From assembly GCA_905178155.1 (NCBI GenBank), contig CAJINV010000006.1, positions 750,398-814,397 of the forward strand: 64,000 nucleotides of DNA. The letters are read 5' to 3'. This DNA comes from Amoebophrya sp. A120 (Eukaryota; Sar; Dinophyceae; Syndiniales; Amoebophryaceae). This document shows, one piece after another, positions 1 to 13,800 of this stretch. A program made the position numbers and the translations under genes. The first letter of the stretch is position 1; the number at the start of each line of letters is the position of its first letter. The notes under the pieces are model-generated. The model saw only the letters and a list, made by a program, of their open reading frames with translations, did not search any database and was not told where the DNA came from.

Positions 1-1
1 T

Positions 2-3000
2 CAACATCCTGTGATGCAACAGCAGCAACAACAGCAGCAGCAGCAGAAACAGCAGTCTAATACTGTCCCCCCAGCAGCCGTGGGAGTTGCCATTCCTGGC
101 GTCGGAACAACAACTACGATGCGACATCCACCCCCACCACCACCCGCACCGCCAGTACTTGTGCCAACTCTTTTGGCAACGGAAAGCCATGATGGAAAAA
201 ATGTGGCACAGCAGCAACAGCAGAATGTGTTCCAGCAGCAACCACCTTCCGTCCAGCCCTGCAACCACCACAATTGGGCAGATTCGAAAACACCTGTCAG
301 TGGTGCTACGACTAGCTGCGAACACTCTCAATCGAAACCAACGCCACTAAATTCCCAGGCGTCCTGTTCCTCCTCCGATAACCACTCTGTCAAGTCAGAC
401 CGATATTCCAGGCGCGCGATGGAGCGGCAGGCTCGTGCAGCAGAGAGAATTGCCTCGGGAAAAAATAAACTTCCTGACCCTCTGCCGGTCGGGCAGCTAC
501 CGAGGGAAGTACAGAGCCAGAGGACTGCTCCTTCTATGGTGAGTGTTCCCGAGGTGACTGTCGCGAGCACTGGTCGTGGGACCGCAACCTCTGCACCTGC
601 AGGAAATATTAAAAATACATCCGAGGCACCCGCTCCCACGACAGAAAATAACTCTTCTGGGTTTACCGGCCCGATGTGGTTTCGCAAAGACGCAATTCCA
701 CTCCCGGATAAGGGCGTCGCGAGTGCAGAGCCTGTCTCGAAAGGCTTCGCACAGCACGTCCAAGGCAAGCGTTGCCCCCGGATCTGCAAGTACATGCACA
801 AACCGGGCGGGCCGTCGTGTAAGGACGGAAAAGATTGCGACTTCTGCCACCTCTGCCCCCGACCGGGGAGAACGGAAAGTGGGAAGCTCGAGACCTGGGG
901 GTCTGACCAGCCAGTGAGGCGGAATGCGGACGGGAGTTCCCGGTGGAAAGGGTACTATATGCATTGCAAATATGTCTGGGCCTGGAAGAGTGTAACTTGT
1001 CATGCTACATCTGGATCGTGGAAAAATCTGTGTTGCATGATTACCGAAAGAGATCCACTTTTGAACAAGTTTAGAGGCAGTTTCTCATGCAGGAAGGGCA
1101 TGATAGAGATCTCACAGAACCTGTCATGCTAGGCCGTGCATGGCAGACCGCGTGTGTCATGGAAAACCTGCATGACAAACCTACCAATCTTCCAGACCCA
1201 GACATTTTTGCATTTGATATACTACGAATCGAAGCAGTATGGAAAGATGGACGAGAATGTTGTAGCGCCGGAGGCGCAGCATCAGCAAGCTTCAGTGCCA
1301 AGGGCGCCGGGACCATCTACTTCCTGGGAGATGATGCGGCACAACGACGCTAGGGCCAGGCAAGCGAAGCAAGCTGGTCGAAGTACTTCTTCTAGAACTA
1401 TGGGGCCACAGCTTAGCAACAGCAGTGCGGCTTCTTCTTCAACGGCGTCGAGCTCCGCAGCACGGTATCATCATCCAGGAACATCACGAAGGGGCAGTAC
1501 AATTTCTACGGCAGCCTCTTCCAACGCAGGATCATCTTCCCGCGCGCCGTCTAGTTGTACAACAACTCGAAAGGCCGCCCGCTCTAGATCCAGATCGTCA
1601 TCTCGTGATGAAAATAGGAACAAGAAGATGAACATCAAGCGCAACAACGAGATGAAGGGTCGTCAACAGCGCTCGGTCTCTCCCAAGATGAGCAGAAATG
1701 AACATCAACAACGACAGCCGGTGAAGGACGTTGTTGAACCAACAGCAGCCGCCAGTTCCGCCGCGGCCTCAAGTGCGGCCTCAAGTGCGAGTGTGATCGC
1801 GGAATACGACCGAAATCACGTCCCGACGAAGCGTCTTCTATCTGACAGGATTAACGCCTTGTGCCTAGACAGGCCGAGGTACGAGAAAAGTAAAGAGGCG
1901 GATAGTATATTCGGGCAGAGGTGTAAACCTAAAGAGGCAGGCAGCCGTTCTTCGTCCAGCAGTTCCTCTTCGGGGTTAGAAACGGACACGGAGGACGAAA
2001 GTTCTTGTGACGGTAAAGTGGACGACGTCCAGGAGGCTGTAGTTCAAGATGCGAAAGCGCATGAAATGGAACAGGGAGCAGGTCGTGCAGAGGAAATTAA
2101 AGCCCCGACGGCGCCCTCACAGGTGGAAACAACTTCTACAATTCCCACAAGAACTTTAGACGCGGAAACAAGTAAAGACCAGAAGAAACAGGCGTTGTTG
2201 GAGAAGTTCAACAAGCAGTATCCTCCGCCACAATCACAAAGCCAAAAGGACCGCGTGCCAACCCCCTGGGAGCTTGTCGCAGGAAGAAGAAATCTTCGTA
2301 GGGGTGGGAAAGGTACGGATTGCAAAAATGTCTGCGTCTGGAATAGAACAAACTTGTGATGCGTATTTCAGAACACAGAAAAATCTCTCATGCATAGGTA
2401 GCAAAAGCTGCCCACTTTTTCTCACCAAAATGGGGGATTTGTCATGCCGATTCGGCATTGCGGAAGCTTCTCGAAACTTGTAATGCTAGAGCTTCCATGC
2501 CAGACTTTCTGCGTCATGCAAAAACAGCATGGCTCCTCTGGACCCAGACATTTTTGCATTTGATAAAAGGGAATTCTCAGCGTCACCACTACAATACCGA
2601 CCACTGCTCTCCGCTCGTCTTCGCGATGAATTTGGAGCCCAGTGTATCCTGAGTAAAAACGTACCCACACCAGAGTCAGGATGGGGATTTTGCAACACAA
2701 ACCTAGGAGTTTTGTGAGTCACGCATGACAAGTTGCACTCTGCAGTGTAGTGCAGATAGCAAGTGCAGCCGCATCACAGATTCATCTGCTCAGCCTGTTC
2801 ACAGCATCACAAATTCCAAAACACGACTGAAAATGGCTCTCATGGGGATGCGCATTACAAGTCTTCCTGTCTTGGCAAATCTGCATTACAACTCTGGTGT
2901 GGGTACGTTTTTACTCAGGATACAGTGCGCCGGCGAAGAAGCGATCTTCTTCGGGAGGACTTTTCAGCGAGGATGATAGTTCTTCGGACCCATCCTCCTC

Positions 3001-6000
3001 AGATTCTGAAGAAGAGGAACACGACGAACAAGCTGGAGTAGATCATCTCGTCCGGGAGCAAAATCGATATGTCCCTTGGACAACAACGACAGGCAACCAC
3101 CTCGCCACCGTCCCCGAGGAGAGCTGTCATAATTCCGAAGAAGCTATGAAATGCAAAAGTGTCTGGGTCTGGAAGAATGCAGCTTGTGATGCTGCATTTG
3201 GATTCCAAAAAAATCTGTATTGCATGAGCAGCATCAAAGGGAACGCATTTTTTGCTACGCGGTAGTAGGGGCATTTGTCATGCGGAATAGGCATCAAGAA
3301 GCCCTCAAAAACTCTGTGATGCTAGGGCATGCATCACAGATCGATCATGGCTCATGCAAAACGTGCATGACAAGTCTCGGAATCTTCCAGACCCAGACAT
3401 GTTTGCAATCCATAGAGGCATCACCAGAAAAACCGCTGTGCACCTACTGCCCCACGCCGGAAGACTTTGACGATGAATTTTGGCGTCGTCCCAACATGTT
3501 TGGTTGTATGTGCCCGCCAGGAGCTACCGAGATTCCAGACCACATTACTTCCCTACGTGAAAGGCTTAACGATCCTTTCTTCGGCGCTTGTGATGTTGAT
3601 ATCGGGTGGAGAGATCATTTTCCATCCTCTTCGTCCGCATCCGCTACAAGTGCTGCTGGCGGTCCGCTGCAAGGGACCACGACATCGAACAGCTCCTGCC
3701 ACCACAACGTCGCGGGTGGTGCTCCTGCAGCAGACCCAACCATCCCAGACTCCGTCCTGCACAACGAAAGGCTCGTTTTGAAAAAATGCACCAATTTCGT
3801 CGGGATAGACCAGGATCCTGTTGAGTCTTTTACCCACACGCCGGAATTCCAGGAAGATAATTCGCAGGATGAAAATATTATTCTCCAATCACAACTCTCG
3901 CAACTCCGATCGCCTGGGGGATCAGACGAAGACCCCCACGATTTCGACATCGAACGCCGCATTATGGAAGCTGCTTGTCGGGACGCCATGAAAGAATACA
4001 ATGTACGGAACGCTTACCAGGATCAACACGAAACTCTGCAAAATAGTAGACACGGCGAACTGATCGAGGAAAGATGCGTCGAGAAGGTGCGGGCGGAGCG
4101 GCGGAAGTTACAAATTGCGCTCATGGAATGCGAAATGCAGAAACAAGCAGAATTTTCGAAGATGCAAAGGAACAAAGAACAGCTGCAGGCCGGGGGTACG
4201 AGTAGTGGTGAAAAGATTTCACCCAGAGTAGTAGGGGACGCGATACCAGCAACGCCCGACAACGGTTCTATTCCCCGGACGCCGGAGGAGCAGCCATATT
4301 TTTATCATGCTGATGTAGAAGTTCCTAATCAGCAGGCTGTGCTGCAGAAGCTCATGAGGAGCGGTGGTGTTGTTTCATCGGCTTCGCCAGAAGTAGTTGC
4401 GCCAGAGAACAACAAGATGAACAAGAATACCAAGACACTGGACCACGAGAAAGAACGGGTTTCTTTGGGATCATCGGGCAACGGAAGCAGCTCTTCTTCG
4501 GGTACTAGTCTAGCTGCGCGTGCCCGAGCAATTCTCGGGACGGCGAGTCCGATTGTGCTGTCAGACAACAGCAGGCCATCAGATGATAATTCCTCGGATC
4601 TAGAATCCGAGAGGACGGTGATCATCGCAGATCCAAGCTCCGGCTCCGCAACGGGGTCCGATGAGGCGGAAGTGGACAACATTGGGAACCTTGAAAGCGA
4701 AAAGTCAGCAGGAGTTATATCTTCTGAGGATATTAAACCTGCTGCTCTGCCAGCCCACTTGCCCGTTCCCCGCGTCGCTGCACGACACGGGACGACGCGT
4801 GATGATCCGACCGAAATGGAGGTCGTAACGAACGCCAGTGGAACCACCAGGCTCGTGAAGAAGGGTGAGGATCATAACAAGACGAGCCCCGGGGGTCATC
4901 TTGGGACGAAAAAAGCTTTTTTACCAAAAGGCATCCAGCTATCAAATGTAAAAATGTCTGGGTCTGGAAGATTGCAACTTGTGATGCTAACTTTGGACTC
5001 TAAAAAGATCTGTATTGCATGACCAGCAAGAGGAGCCACATTTGTGCTACGCGAGGAGGGCATTTGTCATGCGGAAATGGCATCAGGAAGCTTTCCAAAA
5101 ATCTGTGATGCTGGGTCATGCATTACAAGCACCATGGGTCATGCCAGACAAGCATGACAAGCCTTCCATTCTTCCAGACCCAGACATTTTTACATTTGAT
5201 ACCAGCTCAGTTTAAGCGACTGTCTGGAGCGTGAAGTCCGAGCGAAGGAGGAGGTTCTTTCTGAACAAAGCGGTGCCAAGAAATCTACCGGGCCAACATC
5301 TTTATTAACTCCGATGGAGATAGCGAAGAGAGTGGTGCAAGGGTACGGCAAACCTCCTGGAACTTTCACTGAGCACGATGCGTGGAAGGCTGCGAAAAAA
5401 GTGCGACCGGGGTTGGAGTATGAGGAGTTCTGCAAGGAGTATTACGACAATAAAGCTATCAAATGCAAACATGTCTGTGTCTGGAAACTTGTAATGCTGA
5501 GTTGTGAATAGTGAGTGCTCTGTAATGCACAGCCAAGCATGAGACTTATTTGCGGGGGTATAGTGTTGCGCTTTCCGCATGACAAACTGCGTTTTTGCAT
5601 GACAAGCAAAAGCGTCTCTTCTTGGACACGCATCGCAGACTTTTCAGTCATGCCAGACAGGCATGCTAAACCTTTCATCCTTCCAGACCCAGACATATTT
5701 GCATTTGATAAAAGCCAGCCAAGAACCTCCTGCTGTAGTGCAGTCGATCGAATTTGAAGAACTTCTACCTGATCCGCAAAACGGCCAGCACAGAAGTACT
5801 ACACCAGGACAAAAAAATCTTCGCACCAAAACTACGGAGGTATGGGACAACGCGGTGGGTGGAAGGCATGTGACACCGCAGTGGGGCACCAAAACTATAC
5901 GCCGTGGAGGTACTATGGGACAGCGCGGAAAGAAGGACCAACTTGTGCTAGGCAGCACTCCAATGACGCAGGATGGATCGTCGTGTTATGCACGCCCTAC

Positions 6001-7117
6001 TTTCTGCGCGTCCGCCCCGATGCCTCGCGACACTAGATCCCACATTGCCGTGCTGTTTCCCCAGGTGGAACACAACTACGACTACCCGGGTGAAAATAAA
6101 GCAGCCGCCCCTGTCGTGTACGAACCGGTCGAGCGGCCGACAGGACAGCATCAAGCTGTTCAAGAACCAAGTTGTAGTTCCCGAAGACCGGCGGTAGAAG
6201 AAGGTCCCGGCAGTCAAACCGTCCTGTATCAAGCCCCCTGCGCGGGAACCGTACCCTACTTCACGCAGGAGCAGAAGAAGCAGACGCTTTGTGCGGCCAG
6301 TGGAACTGAAGACCCTTCTGCCAGCACTAGCTACAACCGGCAAGAACAACCGGATGAACACGACTTTTGGTCTACTCCGGAAGATTTTCTCCGCGCGGCG
6401 ACCCCGGGTACAGCTACCTTCGCGCCGTCTTCGTCCTCTCACCTTCTTCAAAGTCGCGCCTCCTCTTCGACGGGGTCCACACCGCTGCCACGACCCGACA
6501 GCTACGTCAGCGCCAGCGCCGCAACTGCTGCGATGACCTCAGCAGCCACGGCTGCTGCTGCGGTAGCTGCCGGAGGTAGCAGCAGTACTGCTGCTGCTGC
6601 TCCAGCTCCTACCCTTGACGCCTTTTCTACTCCACCAGTCGCAGACCGCGTGAAGCCGAAGCGCCTGGGCCAGCAACAGCGGAAAGCCGCAAATAAAAGA
6701 AGAAGTGCCTCCGCTGGAGCAAAATTTTCGACTTCCGTGAGCCAGCGGAGAACGTCGCTAAGAACCGACCGCCTGCCGACCGGGCTGCAACCACGGGACC
6801 AAGAACGCAGAGGGAATAGTACTCGAGTGAAACAGCAGGAACAGCCTACGCAGCATGTGAAACTGACAGGACCAATGTTTTTCTCTCATCCGCCGAGCAG
6901 CACTGCTCCGACCGATACAACGTCTGAAGCTGGTGGTGTTTCGGACGCAAGCTTGACCGGTAACAACATGGCGTCGTCCTCAAATAGCTTGGGGAGCAGT
7001 CGAAAAGAGCGCACGCGGCGCGGCAGGAAGAACAGTACGTCTTTGCGAAGAGAAGGCGACGATTCCGACATGCCGACGGCCGTGTTTGTGGATTTGGGAA
7101 TCCTCGCGAGAAAATAA
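2..7117 (+). CDS. Large CCCH zinc-finger, low-complexity protein (5' partial, 7 exons)
   Basis: The reading frame is already open at base 2, so the true start lies upstream. Exons by the target-duplication rule are 2-957, 1225-2313, 2571-2644, 2928-3144, 3420-4939, 5207-5456 and 5716-7117. They total 5508 nt, exactly 1836 codons including the TAA. The protein opens with a poly-Gln tract (CAG/CAA run, 14-57). A CCCH finger sits at residues ~257-285: C-x3-C-x9-C-x5-C-x2-CH-x-C, core SCKDGKDCDFCHLC. The remainder is Ser/Thr/Glu-rich with acidic stretches and recurrent TP motifs (CPTPEDFDD, STPEDFLRAATPG). The segment at 5207-5456 is more globular and Lys/Glu-rich. CCCH fingers usually bind RNA; the role here is unknown. 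All six introns are introners, and joining across each keeps the frame. Confidence 0.8.
958..1219. mobile_element. Introner, family A (intron 1 of first gene)
   Basis: Terminal inverted repeats: left GCAAATATGTCTGGGCCTGG, right CCAGACCCAGACATTTTTGC. Target duplication TACTA at 953-957 and 1220-1224. Removing element plus one TACTA joins ...KGYYESKQ... in frame. Confidence 0.85.
2314..2565. mobile_element. Introner, family A (intron 2 of first gene)
   Basis: Left end TACGGATTGCAAAAATGTCT, right end GACATTTTTGCATTTGATA. Target duplication AAAGG at 2309-2313 and 2566-2570. Excision restores the frame (GGK-GNSQRHH). Confidence 0.85.
2645..2922. mobile_element. Introner, family C (intron 3 of first gene)
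   Basis: Different terminal repeat from family A: left TATCCTGAGTAAAAACGTAC, right GTACGTTTTTACTCAGGATA, extending inward as CCCACACCAGAG / CTCTGGTGTGGG. Target duplication CAGTG at 2640-2644 and 2923-2927. Excision joins ...EPS-APAKKRSS in frame. Confidence 0.85.
3145..3414. mobile_element. Introner, family A (intron 4 of first gene)
   Basis: Left end TATGAAATGCAAAAGTGTCT, right end GACATGTTTGCAATCCATA. Duplication GAAGC (3140-3144) versus GAGGC (3415-3419), one mismatch. Excision joins SEE-ASPEKPLC in frame. Confidence 0.8.
4940..5201. mobile_element. Introner, family A (intron 5 of first gene)
   Basis: Left end TATCAAATGTAAAAATGTCT, right end its near-exact inverse ending TTTTTACATTTGATA. 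Target duplication CCAGC at 4935-4939 and 5202-5206. Excision joins GIQ-LSLSDCLE and bypasses an in-frame TGA inside the element. Confidence 0.85.
5457..5710. mobile_element. Introner, family A (intron 6 of first gene)
   Basis: Left end TATCAAATGCAAACATGTCT, right end GACATATTTGCATTTGATA. Target duplication AAAGC at 5452-5456 and 5711-5715. Excision joins YDNKA-SQEPPAV in frame. The interior differs from the commoner family A interior. Confidence 0.85.
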
Positions 7118-8400
7118 GGGCGTGGTTAATAATGCCAGTGGTGGAAAAATCTGCAGAATATACTTGATTGGAATAAACCGCCAGAGAATCTCTTGTTTGA
7201 CATAGAATCCATTTACTATACCATATGATGACTTTCTGTGTCTGTGATCGCCATCAGCCTTGTGATTGCGGCGCGACACACCTTACGTCTTCCTTCAATA
7301 GCATTACAGTATGGCAAATACATTACATCTACACAACAAGTACATACTCGTCAAGATGGACACTACTTCCGGGTTCAATATTTACAGTATACGTTATTTG
7401 TTCCATGTTGTAACGGACGCTACCTTGTTTTCTATCACTTCCACAATAATATTATCGCAGCATTTTTCAACATGAACATACCAATTGCATACTTTGACCT
7501 TTTGCTTTATTTCCACATGATAATATTTTGCTCTTTCGTCCCATCAAACATGCCAGGAAAGAACCTCTAATGAGGATCTTGCTGTAGCCAGGTTTTCTGA
7601 AAGAAGTTAGAAAGTGCCTGTAATCCGATCGGAGCTACTTACTACATAATCCTTGCATGCCCTGTATGCAATTCGAACGATACTGTCAATAAGACTGCGC
7701 TGCAAGAAGAGCTTTGTTTTTTTAGAAAGTTGATGACCATAATTGGTGAAGTCAAAAAATCGACATAAATACTTCACTTGGACAACCAAGTTGTGAGCGA
7801 ATTGGCCCAATCGCTTTTTTTTTTACCGTGGGCGAGTGAAAATGAAAATGTTGCACTGTAGCAGCTCCAGCAAGCTCGATAGTATCTATAGTTGCGAAGG
7901 TCATTACCAAAAGCCAGAAAATGCAAGATTCGTTTCTGCCGCTAGTACAGCTGGCAGACGGTGTTCGAGTGTATGAGCTGGAAAGTTAGTAGCTACTCTA
8001 TGGAGATTTTCAATAGAGTCGAACGCCAGAGCGGTGTTTGAATTGATACGGATCTACTAGTACCTTGACGAAGACAATGAAGACATGATATCCGAGTTCT
8101 ACTTTATTCTGGTGATATTTTCGAGCCAGTATAATGAGGTACGGCGCAGTGCAAAGGATCTTTTACTAGAGGAAAAGAAAGAACGACGACCAGCAGTGCT
8201 CGATTTGTGAAAGATACCATACAGCGGACGATCTTGTGAATGGAGCCGATCGAGAAGGTTCTGCGACACGGGTCGCATTGGTTCTAGTTTATTACCAGGT
8301 GTTCGTCTCCAGAAGATCCACGTGTTCGTGGGGTGGAGAGCGAGAACAGTAGTTTTTTACGTTATATGTCTCGTTTTTGCTAATCCTTGGGCTTTATCAC
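7118..8400. other. Intergenic, no gene recognised
   Basis: AT-leaning sequence between the first gene and a GC-rich island. Open frames are short, with no recognisable domain and no introner-type ends. I see nothing further that can be supported. Confidence 0.5.
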
Positions 8401-8419
8401 TTTACAACGACAGAAATCA

Positions 8420-10170
8420 CAGGGCGCGCGCGCGTCTAGAAAGGCCGCGGCTTCGACTTCCGCCAGGTCGCCGCCTTGAGGCCGGCGGAAGCCCGGGCGT
8501 TTTTGCGGCGTCAAATGGCGCGCCCCCGCTTCGCCCTTGGCACAGCGCCGGGGGGGGCGGCGAGATCTCCAAGCGCGCGAGCGATGTCGGCGAGGAGACC
8601 GCCGGAGGAGGAGCGGCCCTGCACCAGTGAAGGCGCGTGGTGGCGTGGGAACAGGGCGCGAGCCCCTGCGGCGCCGTTGGCATGGGGCAGGCGTCATTCG
8701 CTCGGAGAGAGGAGCACGCGCGCGGCTGCGCTTGGTGAAGAGTTACGCGCCGCCGCGGACCACGGCGGGCAAGTATCGGCCGACCCCCGTGGGCCGCAAA
8801 ATCATGCCGGAGCGCCAGGCGCAAGCCACCGCAGCAGGCGGGCCGGTTTGCGCTGCGGTGGCTATCTGCGCCGCGGGGTGCCCGCGGTGTCGTAAGGCAA
8901 AAAGCCGGCGGCGGACCCTGTACCAGAGCCGACGCGGCGGGGGATGCCGAGGAGGCAGACCCACAGTCCGGGCCCGAGATTGAGGAGTGCCAGGCTGTGT
9001 TCGAAGTTGTTAATTACCTAGAGCGCGCCATGTCTAGTGCTCATCTGGAGACGCAGTCGCCTGTCTTGGGAGCTGTGCTGTCCCATTGGCGCCGCGCCTG
9101 CAGCCCCTGGCTGTGCCCGTCTGCGTGGGTGAATGCCGGGGGCCTAGCCGGAAGCCGATGGCGAGGCGATCCGGCGCCGTCTTTAGAAACGCCGCCACAG
9201 GCGTGCGCGACGCCGTTTGCTGGGGTTTTGTCTCTGACGTCCCGGGGGTGTCGACGTTTCCCCAGCTAGAAATACAGACGGACGACGAGCCACGCCGGCC
9301 AGCGGCCGGCGGCGCCGCATCTCCTCGCCCCGCCGCCAGCCGCTGTCTGGCCCAATCAGCTACGTGGCCCGCGTGCCGGCGTTGTGGCCATCGCCTCCGC
9401 GTGTCTGTGTGTTTGGCGAGGGGCCCCGGGGTGGGCCTGGGCCGCGCATTTTAGCCGCACTACCCACCAGGCGGCCCCCCTCGGGTGGGGGCGGGGGTAG
9501 GCGAAAACGCGCGTGGCCCCTTATTGGCCGGCGCGCAGCCTGCTCCCCAGATTTAGCCCCAGTTTCTATACAAGACGGCCGCCTGTGCTTGCTCCTGGTG
9601 CGGGGCGCCGCTTGCGAAGAAGAAGGTAATAGACGGAACGCAGGCGCGCCGCCTCGGGTGGAGCTTCATCGCGCGGGCCCCGGTGGCCCGGTCCGGCTTG
9701 TTCTACGGCCACCGACCGGCGCGCCGTCTGCGGTCGGTTGACGCGCCCCCCCCGTGCGCCTGCCCGCTGGGGGCGGCCCGGGGCCGGGGCGCGCCCAAAC
9801 TAACACACTAGGGGCGCGGGCGTCTCCCTCCGCGGCTTGCGCCTCGGTTCGTGCCCACCCCAAAGCATATCCTTCTGGAGGGTGGGGGCATTGCAGGGCG
9901 CCCTGCGTGTGGTTCGCCGCACGGCCAGTGTCTAACTATCTTTGCTCGCTGCTGGCGCAGGTGTTGGACGGTAGACGCGCAGTGTAGTGGGCCCGCCGGC
10001 GATCGAATGCCACTGCGCCCTTGCTTGTGCGGAGCTACTGGCGGCGCGCCTGATTCCGCGCGCCGCCCCACCTGCATGCTAGCCTGGCTTCTCGTGCCGG
10101 CCCCTTCATCTCTCAGTTCATTGATTGGTGGCCCGGGGCCGGTTCCTTTGGTCCGTGTGCCTGCCAACAA
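8420..10170. other. GC-rich island, probably non-coding
   Basis: An abrupt change to very GC-rich sequence, with long C/G runs and many CpGs. Open frames exist on both strands in several phases, but they give only Arg/Ala/Pro/Gly-rich text, as expected when GC-rich DNA lacks stops. A similar island lies at 58860-59960 and a smaller one inside the element at 26727-27331. No gene, rRNA or tRNA was recognised. Confidence 0.5.
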
Positions 10171-10863
10171 AAAAATACGAACACATGCGGCAAGCCGGAG
10201 TACTTATGAGTTAGTGCAATAGCAACTGTGTTCAGATTATCGCTCACGCTACTCCACCGATCTCTCCCGAGGAAGGGCCACTTTGAAAGGATGCTCTCAT
10301 GGTTGCTGCCTCTCATGAAGATTGATTCTAAGTGGGTCAGTACTACTAGCTACTGCTCTTTCTTCAGGCTTTTAAAGAATGAAACGGAGAGAATGAGTGT
10401 TGCCATTATATGAGCACTTCGCTCTGAGACAAAACTACTACATTTTTATTACGTCGATGTGTATATTATCAATATCAAGATCAACATCAACGGCGCCTGC
10501 ATACGATCAATTTCGATAGCCCTGTTCTTGTATGAGGACCGTTTTATTTCGTCACCCACTGCATCGACAAGAATAACAAAACCGCTTTGCGGCTCTACTT
10601 AAAAAGCCGGCCAAGCTAGGAGAGCGACGTACTAGCTGCTCCTGCTTACCATTTTGCATTCTCCCGAAAGAAGTTAGTGCCCCGGACGGGCTTTTTTTTT
10701 TACTAGCGAACTTCACGTATCCAATTACAACCCACGAGGGAGCAAGAAATTAACCTCATTTTTTTTGAAAAGTGTCACGTTCTTGACACAGTTGTAAATA
10801 CTCTTTTTTTCAGCCAGATTTATCTATAAGCCTCAATTATCTGTCTAAACACCGAAACAAACC
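10171..10863. other. Upstream region of the 10.9-kb gene
   Basis: AT-rich, with several poly-T runs (around 10690, 10760 and 10805) and no convincing open frame. TTTATCTATAAGCC near 10818-10831 is only weakly TATA-like. Confidence 0.35.
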
Positions 10864-13800
10864 ATGTTTCCTCAAGCCATCAAATTCATACTGCTTCACG
10901 CAGGGGCGTTGCTTTGCGGCTTTTTTTCATCGCGAAATTTCTGTCAATACCTGTATTATTCTGGCACCGCCTGGCCCCCATGCGTGGCGCATGCCGTGGC
11001 GCTGAAGGGAAAACCAAAACCTCGGGGTGGCCGGCGCGCTTTTACGATCAAGCGAATTTTTCGCGAAGAATTGCCAACTACGCAGAAGGAGGACGAAAGT
11101 GCGTTTGTAGAGCGGCATCGACAGCTGCATGCAACAGCGGCACGACACGGCCACAGACACGCAGCAGCTGATGCACAATCTGGTACGGCAGCTTGTGGCA
11201 CCAGCACAACGGCGGGACAAAAAATTTATCCCGCTAGAAGAGCTGCTGTATTTTCGCCGGCTGTGCGACGTGAAGGAGAAGGGGGAGATTACGGAGAAAG
11301 AGCGACTTCTGCACGGCAAGTCCGAGAAGGAGATCACGCCTTTGTGCAGCCACAGCCAACTTTACCTCTAGCCGGTGGTGGTGCTTCGTCCAGTAGTACC
11401 GAGCCGTATCGACCACCGGTTCCTCCACAACAAGAGGGTCCTATTGTCTCTCCTGTACTTCCAACCAGGGTCACGCACGACGCAGCCTTCGGGCAGGAGG
11501 CCGGCGCGCAATTTCTACGCGCGCTACGGACTACGACGGCGGATGATCCGGAGCATATTGAACCGAGTGCGAGTAGTTCTCGCGCAGGACGACGACACCG
11601 TCGTACAGTACGTAACCAACGACGACTATATAATATTAACCAGCGACGCCTTGAAGGGACGGACGAAGACGTGTCGACACGACCAGGCGCAGAGGTCCCG
11701 ACACACGAAGGCGGAAAAACTTCTTCTGTGTTGAGAACAACTTCTACCGGCGCAACTACTACTGATGCCACCACGACGTCGACTTCAACGCGCCAATCGA
11801 GGAACTACACTGGAACTACTGCTTTGCCGAGGACCACCACTGGGAATTATAGCAGGACTGATTTATCATTATCATTATCTACTCCGCCGGCGACCACAAG
11901 TGCCCCACCAGGTGGGGATTCTGCTCAAGGAGAGTATTATTTTTCGCATTCCGCCGCACAGAAGCGAGGTGGTGGAGGTGGAGCTAATTATAGGGTGGGC
12001 CAACACGTCGGTGTTGATCGTGCTGCCCCAACATCGCGGGAGCAGCGCCTTGACAAAAGTGCAGACCGGGCAGGACCTCCAAGAGAACCAGCGCAACCGC
12101 AAGTGCAAGAGCCGCTTTCACCTACGAAAAAAGCTTCGCCCTATCAGCATCCCAATAGCGCGATGCGGAAAATGAAATTGGCTGCGGAAGAACAAGGGAC
12201 GAGAGGGGGCCACGCGTGGTCGCCGGGGAATACAGCTGCAGCTCGGGCGACTGCAGCTGTTGCTGCCACTCCTGCTGTGCCGAAGGCCACAGTAGAAACT
12301 GGCAGCCAGCAACATGGGAATATGAAACCAGAGGCGAAAACAAGAAGGCAAGCAGCTGATAATTGGACGAAAGGTCCGACGAGCTTTTCTTCGAATAAAG
12401 ATACGGCTGAAGATGATGGGCAGAATGCCACAGGCCATGGCAAAAGCCATTCCCATGCCGGAACAAGTAGAACGTCCGCCACAACGAGAGTGATCGCCAG
12501 TCGAGGTGCAAGCGCGGTGGTTGGAGGGCAGGACGAGGAGGACTCCCGGCTGCCGGAGCAGCAAATGTCTCTGAATATAGCTCGTTCAACATCAGGATCT
12601 GCATCTACTGCAGGAGCTTCTTCTTCCCACCGCCGACAAAAAGAAAAACAGCAACGTGGCCCCCGCGGCCCCGCCGAAGGTTCTTCACCGAAACAAGCTA
12701 AAGATAATGATATTCCTAATCATGACGACGACCCTCATATGCTGCAGAACCCCGGGAGCCTGACCCACCACACCCCGGGCCAGCGGTGCGGGCGAAGCTT
12801 TCTGTGTTGGAAGTACCCGAAGTGCAATCATGGGAGAGGGTGTCAAAAGTGTCATGTGTGCATGTTTGAGGAGATGGAATACCGGCAAAAAATGTTGAAG
12901 GAATGCGAGAAGCAGAGACGGGTGTTGCGCCGTTACGGGCACGTAGAGACTTTGATATTTCCCGCAGGACTACTTCCAGAGCGAGGTTCTGCAGCTGCAG
13001 GTGCTGCAGCCACCGGTGCCGCTGGTGGTGATCCAACGTCTTTTCAGCGCTGTTTGGAAGAGCTTCGGCAAACAGTACGACCTTCGGGGCCCCCGCCGAT
13101 ACTAAATAAAGGACTGAGTACTAGTCGAGGTCTTCGTTCTTGTCGTCCGCGAACCTCCGCCCGGGGAGACCTCCACGCGGATGAAATGAAAGCGGCAGGA
13201 GGAACAACTGATGCTGGATCAAGCGGCAGTACGTCGTGTTTGTCCGCTGGTTTGAGCGCGATTCCAGAAAAACGGGTCATTTCGATTGCTCCTGCCGGTG
13301 TGGGGTCTGTCTGTACAGCGGGGGCAACATCGTCTTCGTCCTCGAGTGGCTTTGTTCCTACTTGTCCATTGTACCACCAGACACAGACGACGCCTGTTCT
13401 GGCGGACGCTCCTGAAAATTCTTCGCCGAACGCTTGTTCAAGATCCGCACGAGCCTCCGAACCAGTAGTAGATCGATTTTCTTATCTGCGAGCGATAAGC
13501 AACCATTTATCCACCTTTCTGCAACATCAACAGCCACAAATGCCAGTATCGAAAACCATAGACGCCCTCGGCCTGGACGGCGAGCCGAACATGCAGCTGC
13601 GAAAACAGATGAAAGCAGATAAGTCCGATCCGTACTCCTTTGGGGGTAAGATGTGGCGTTTCGTGCGTCCAGATGGTGCTGGAAGTGGTAATGACGCTGC
13701 TGCAACTACACCAACGCCGACGGGTCGTACTGGTTCTCGTAGTTCTGGGTCCTCGGAGTTCTTGCAGCTGCAACAAGGATCATCACTACCTCCGCAACTA

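Noticed and set aside
961-1136. Open-frame tails such as MHCKYVWVWK and NVKMSGSGR
   Set aside because: These recur at every introner because they are translations of the terminal inverted repeat, not a conserved protein motif.
8476-10222. Many long open frames on both strands
   Set aside because: All are composition artefacts of the GC-rich island; several overlap in different phases with no preferred one.
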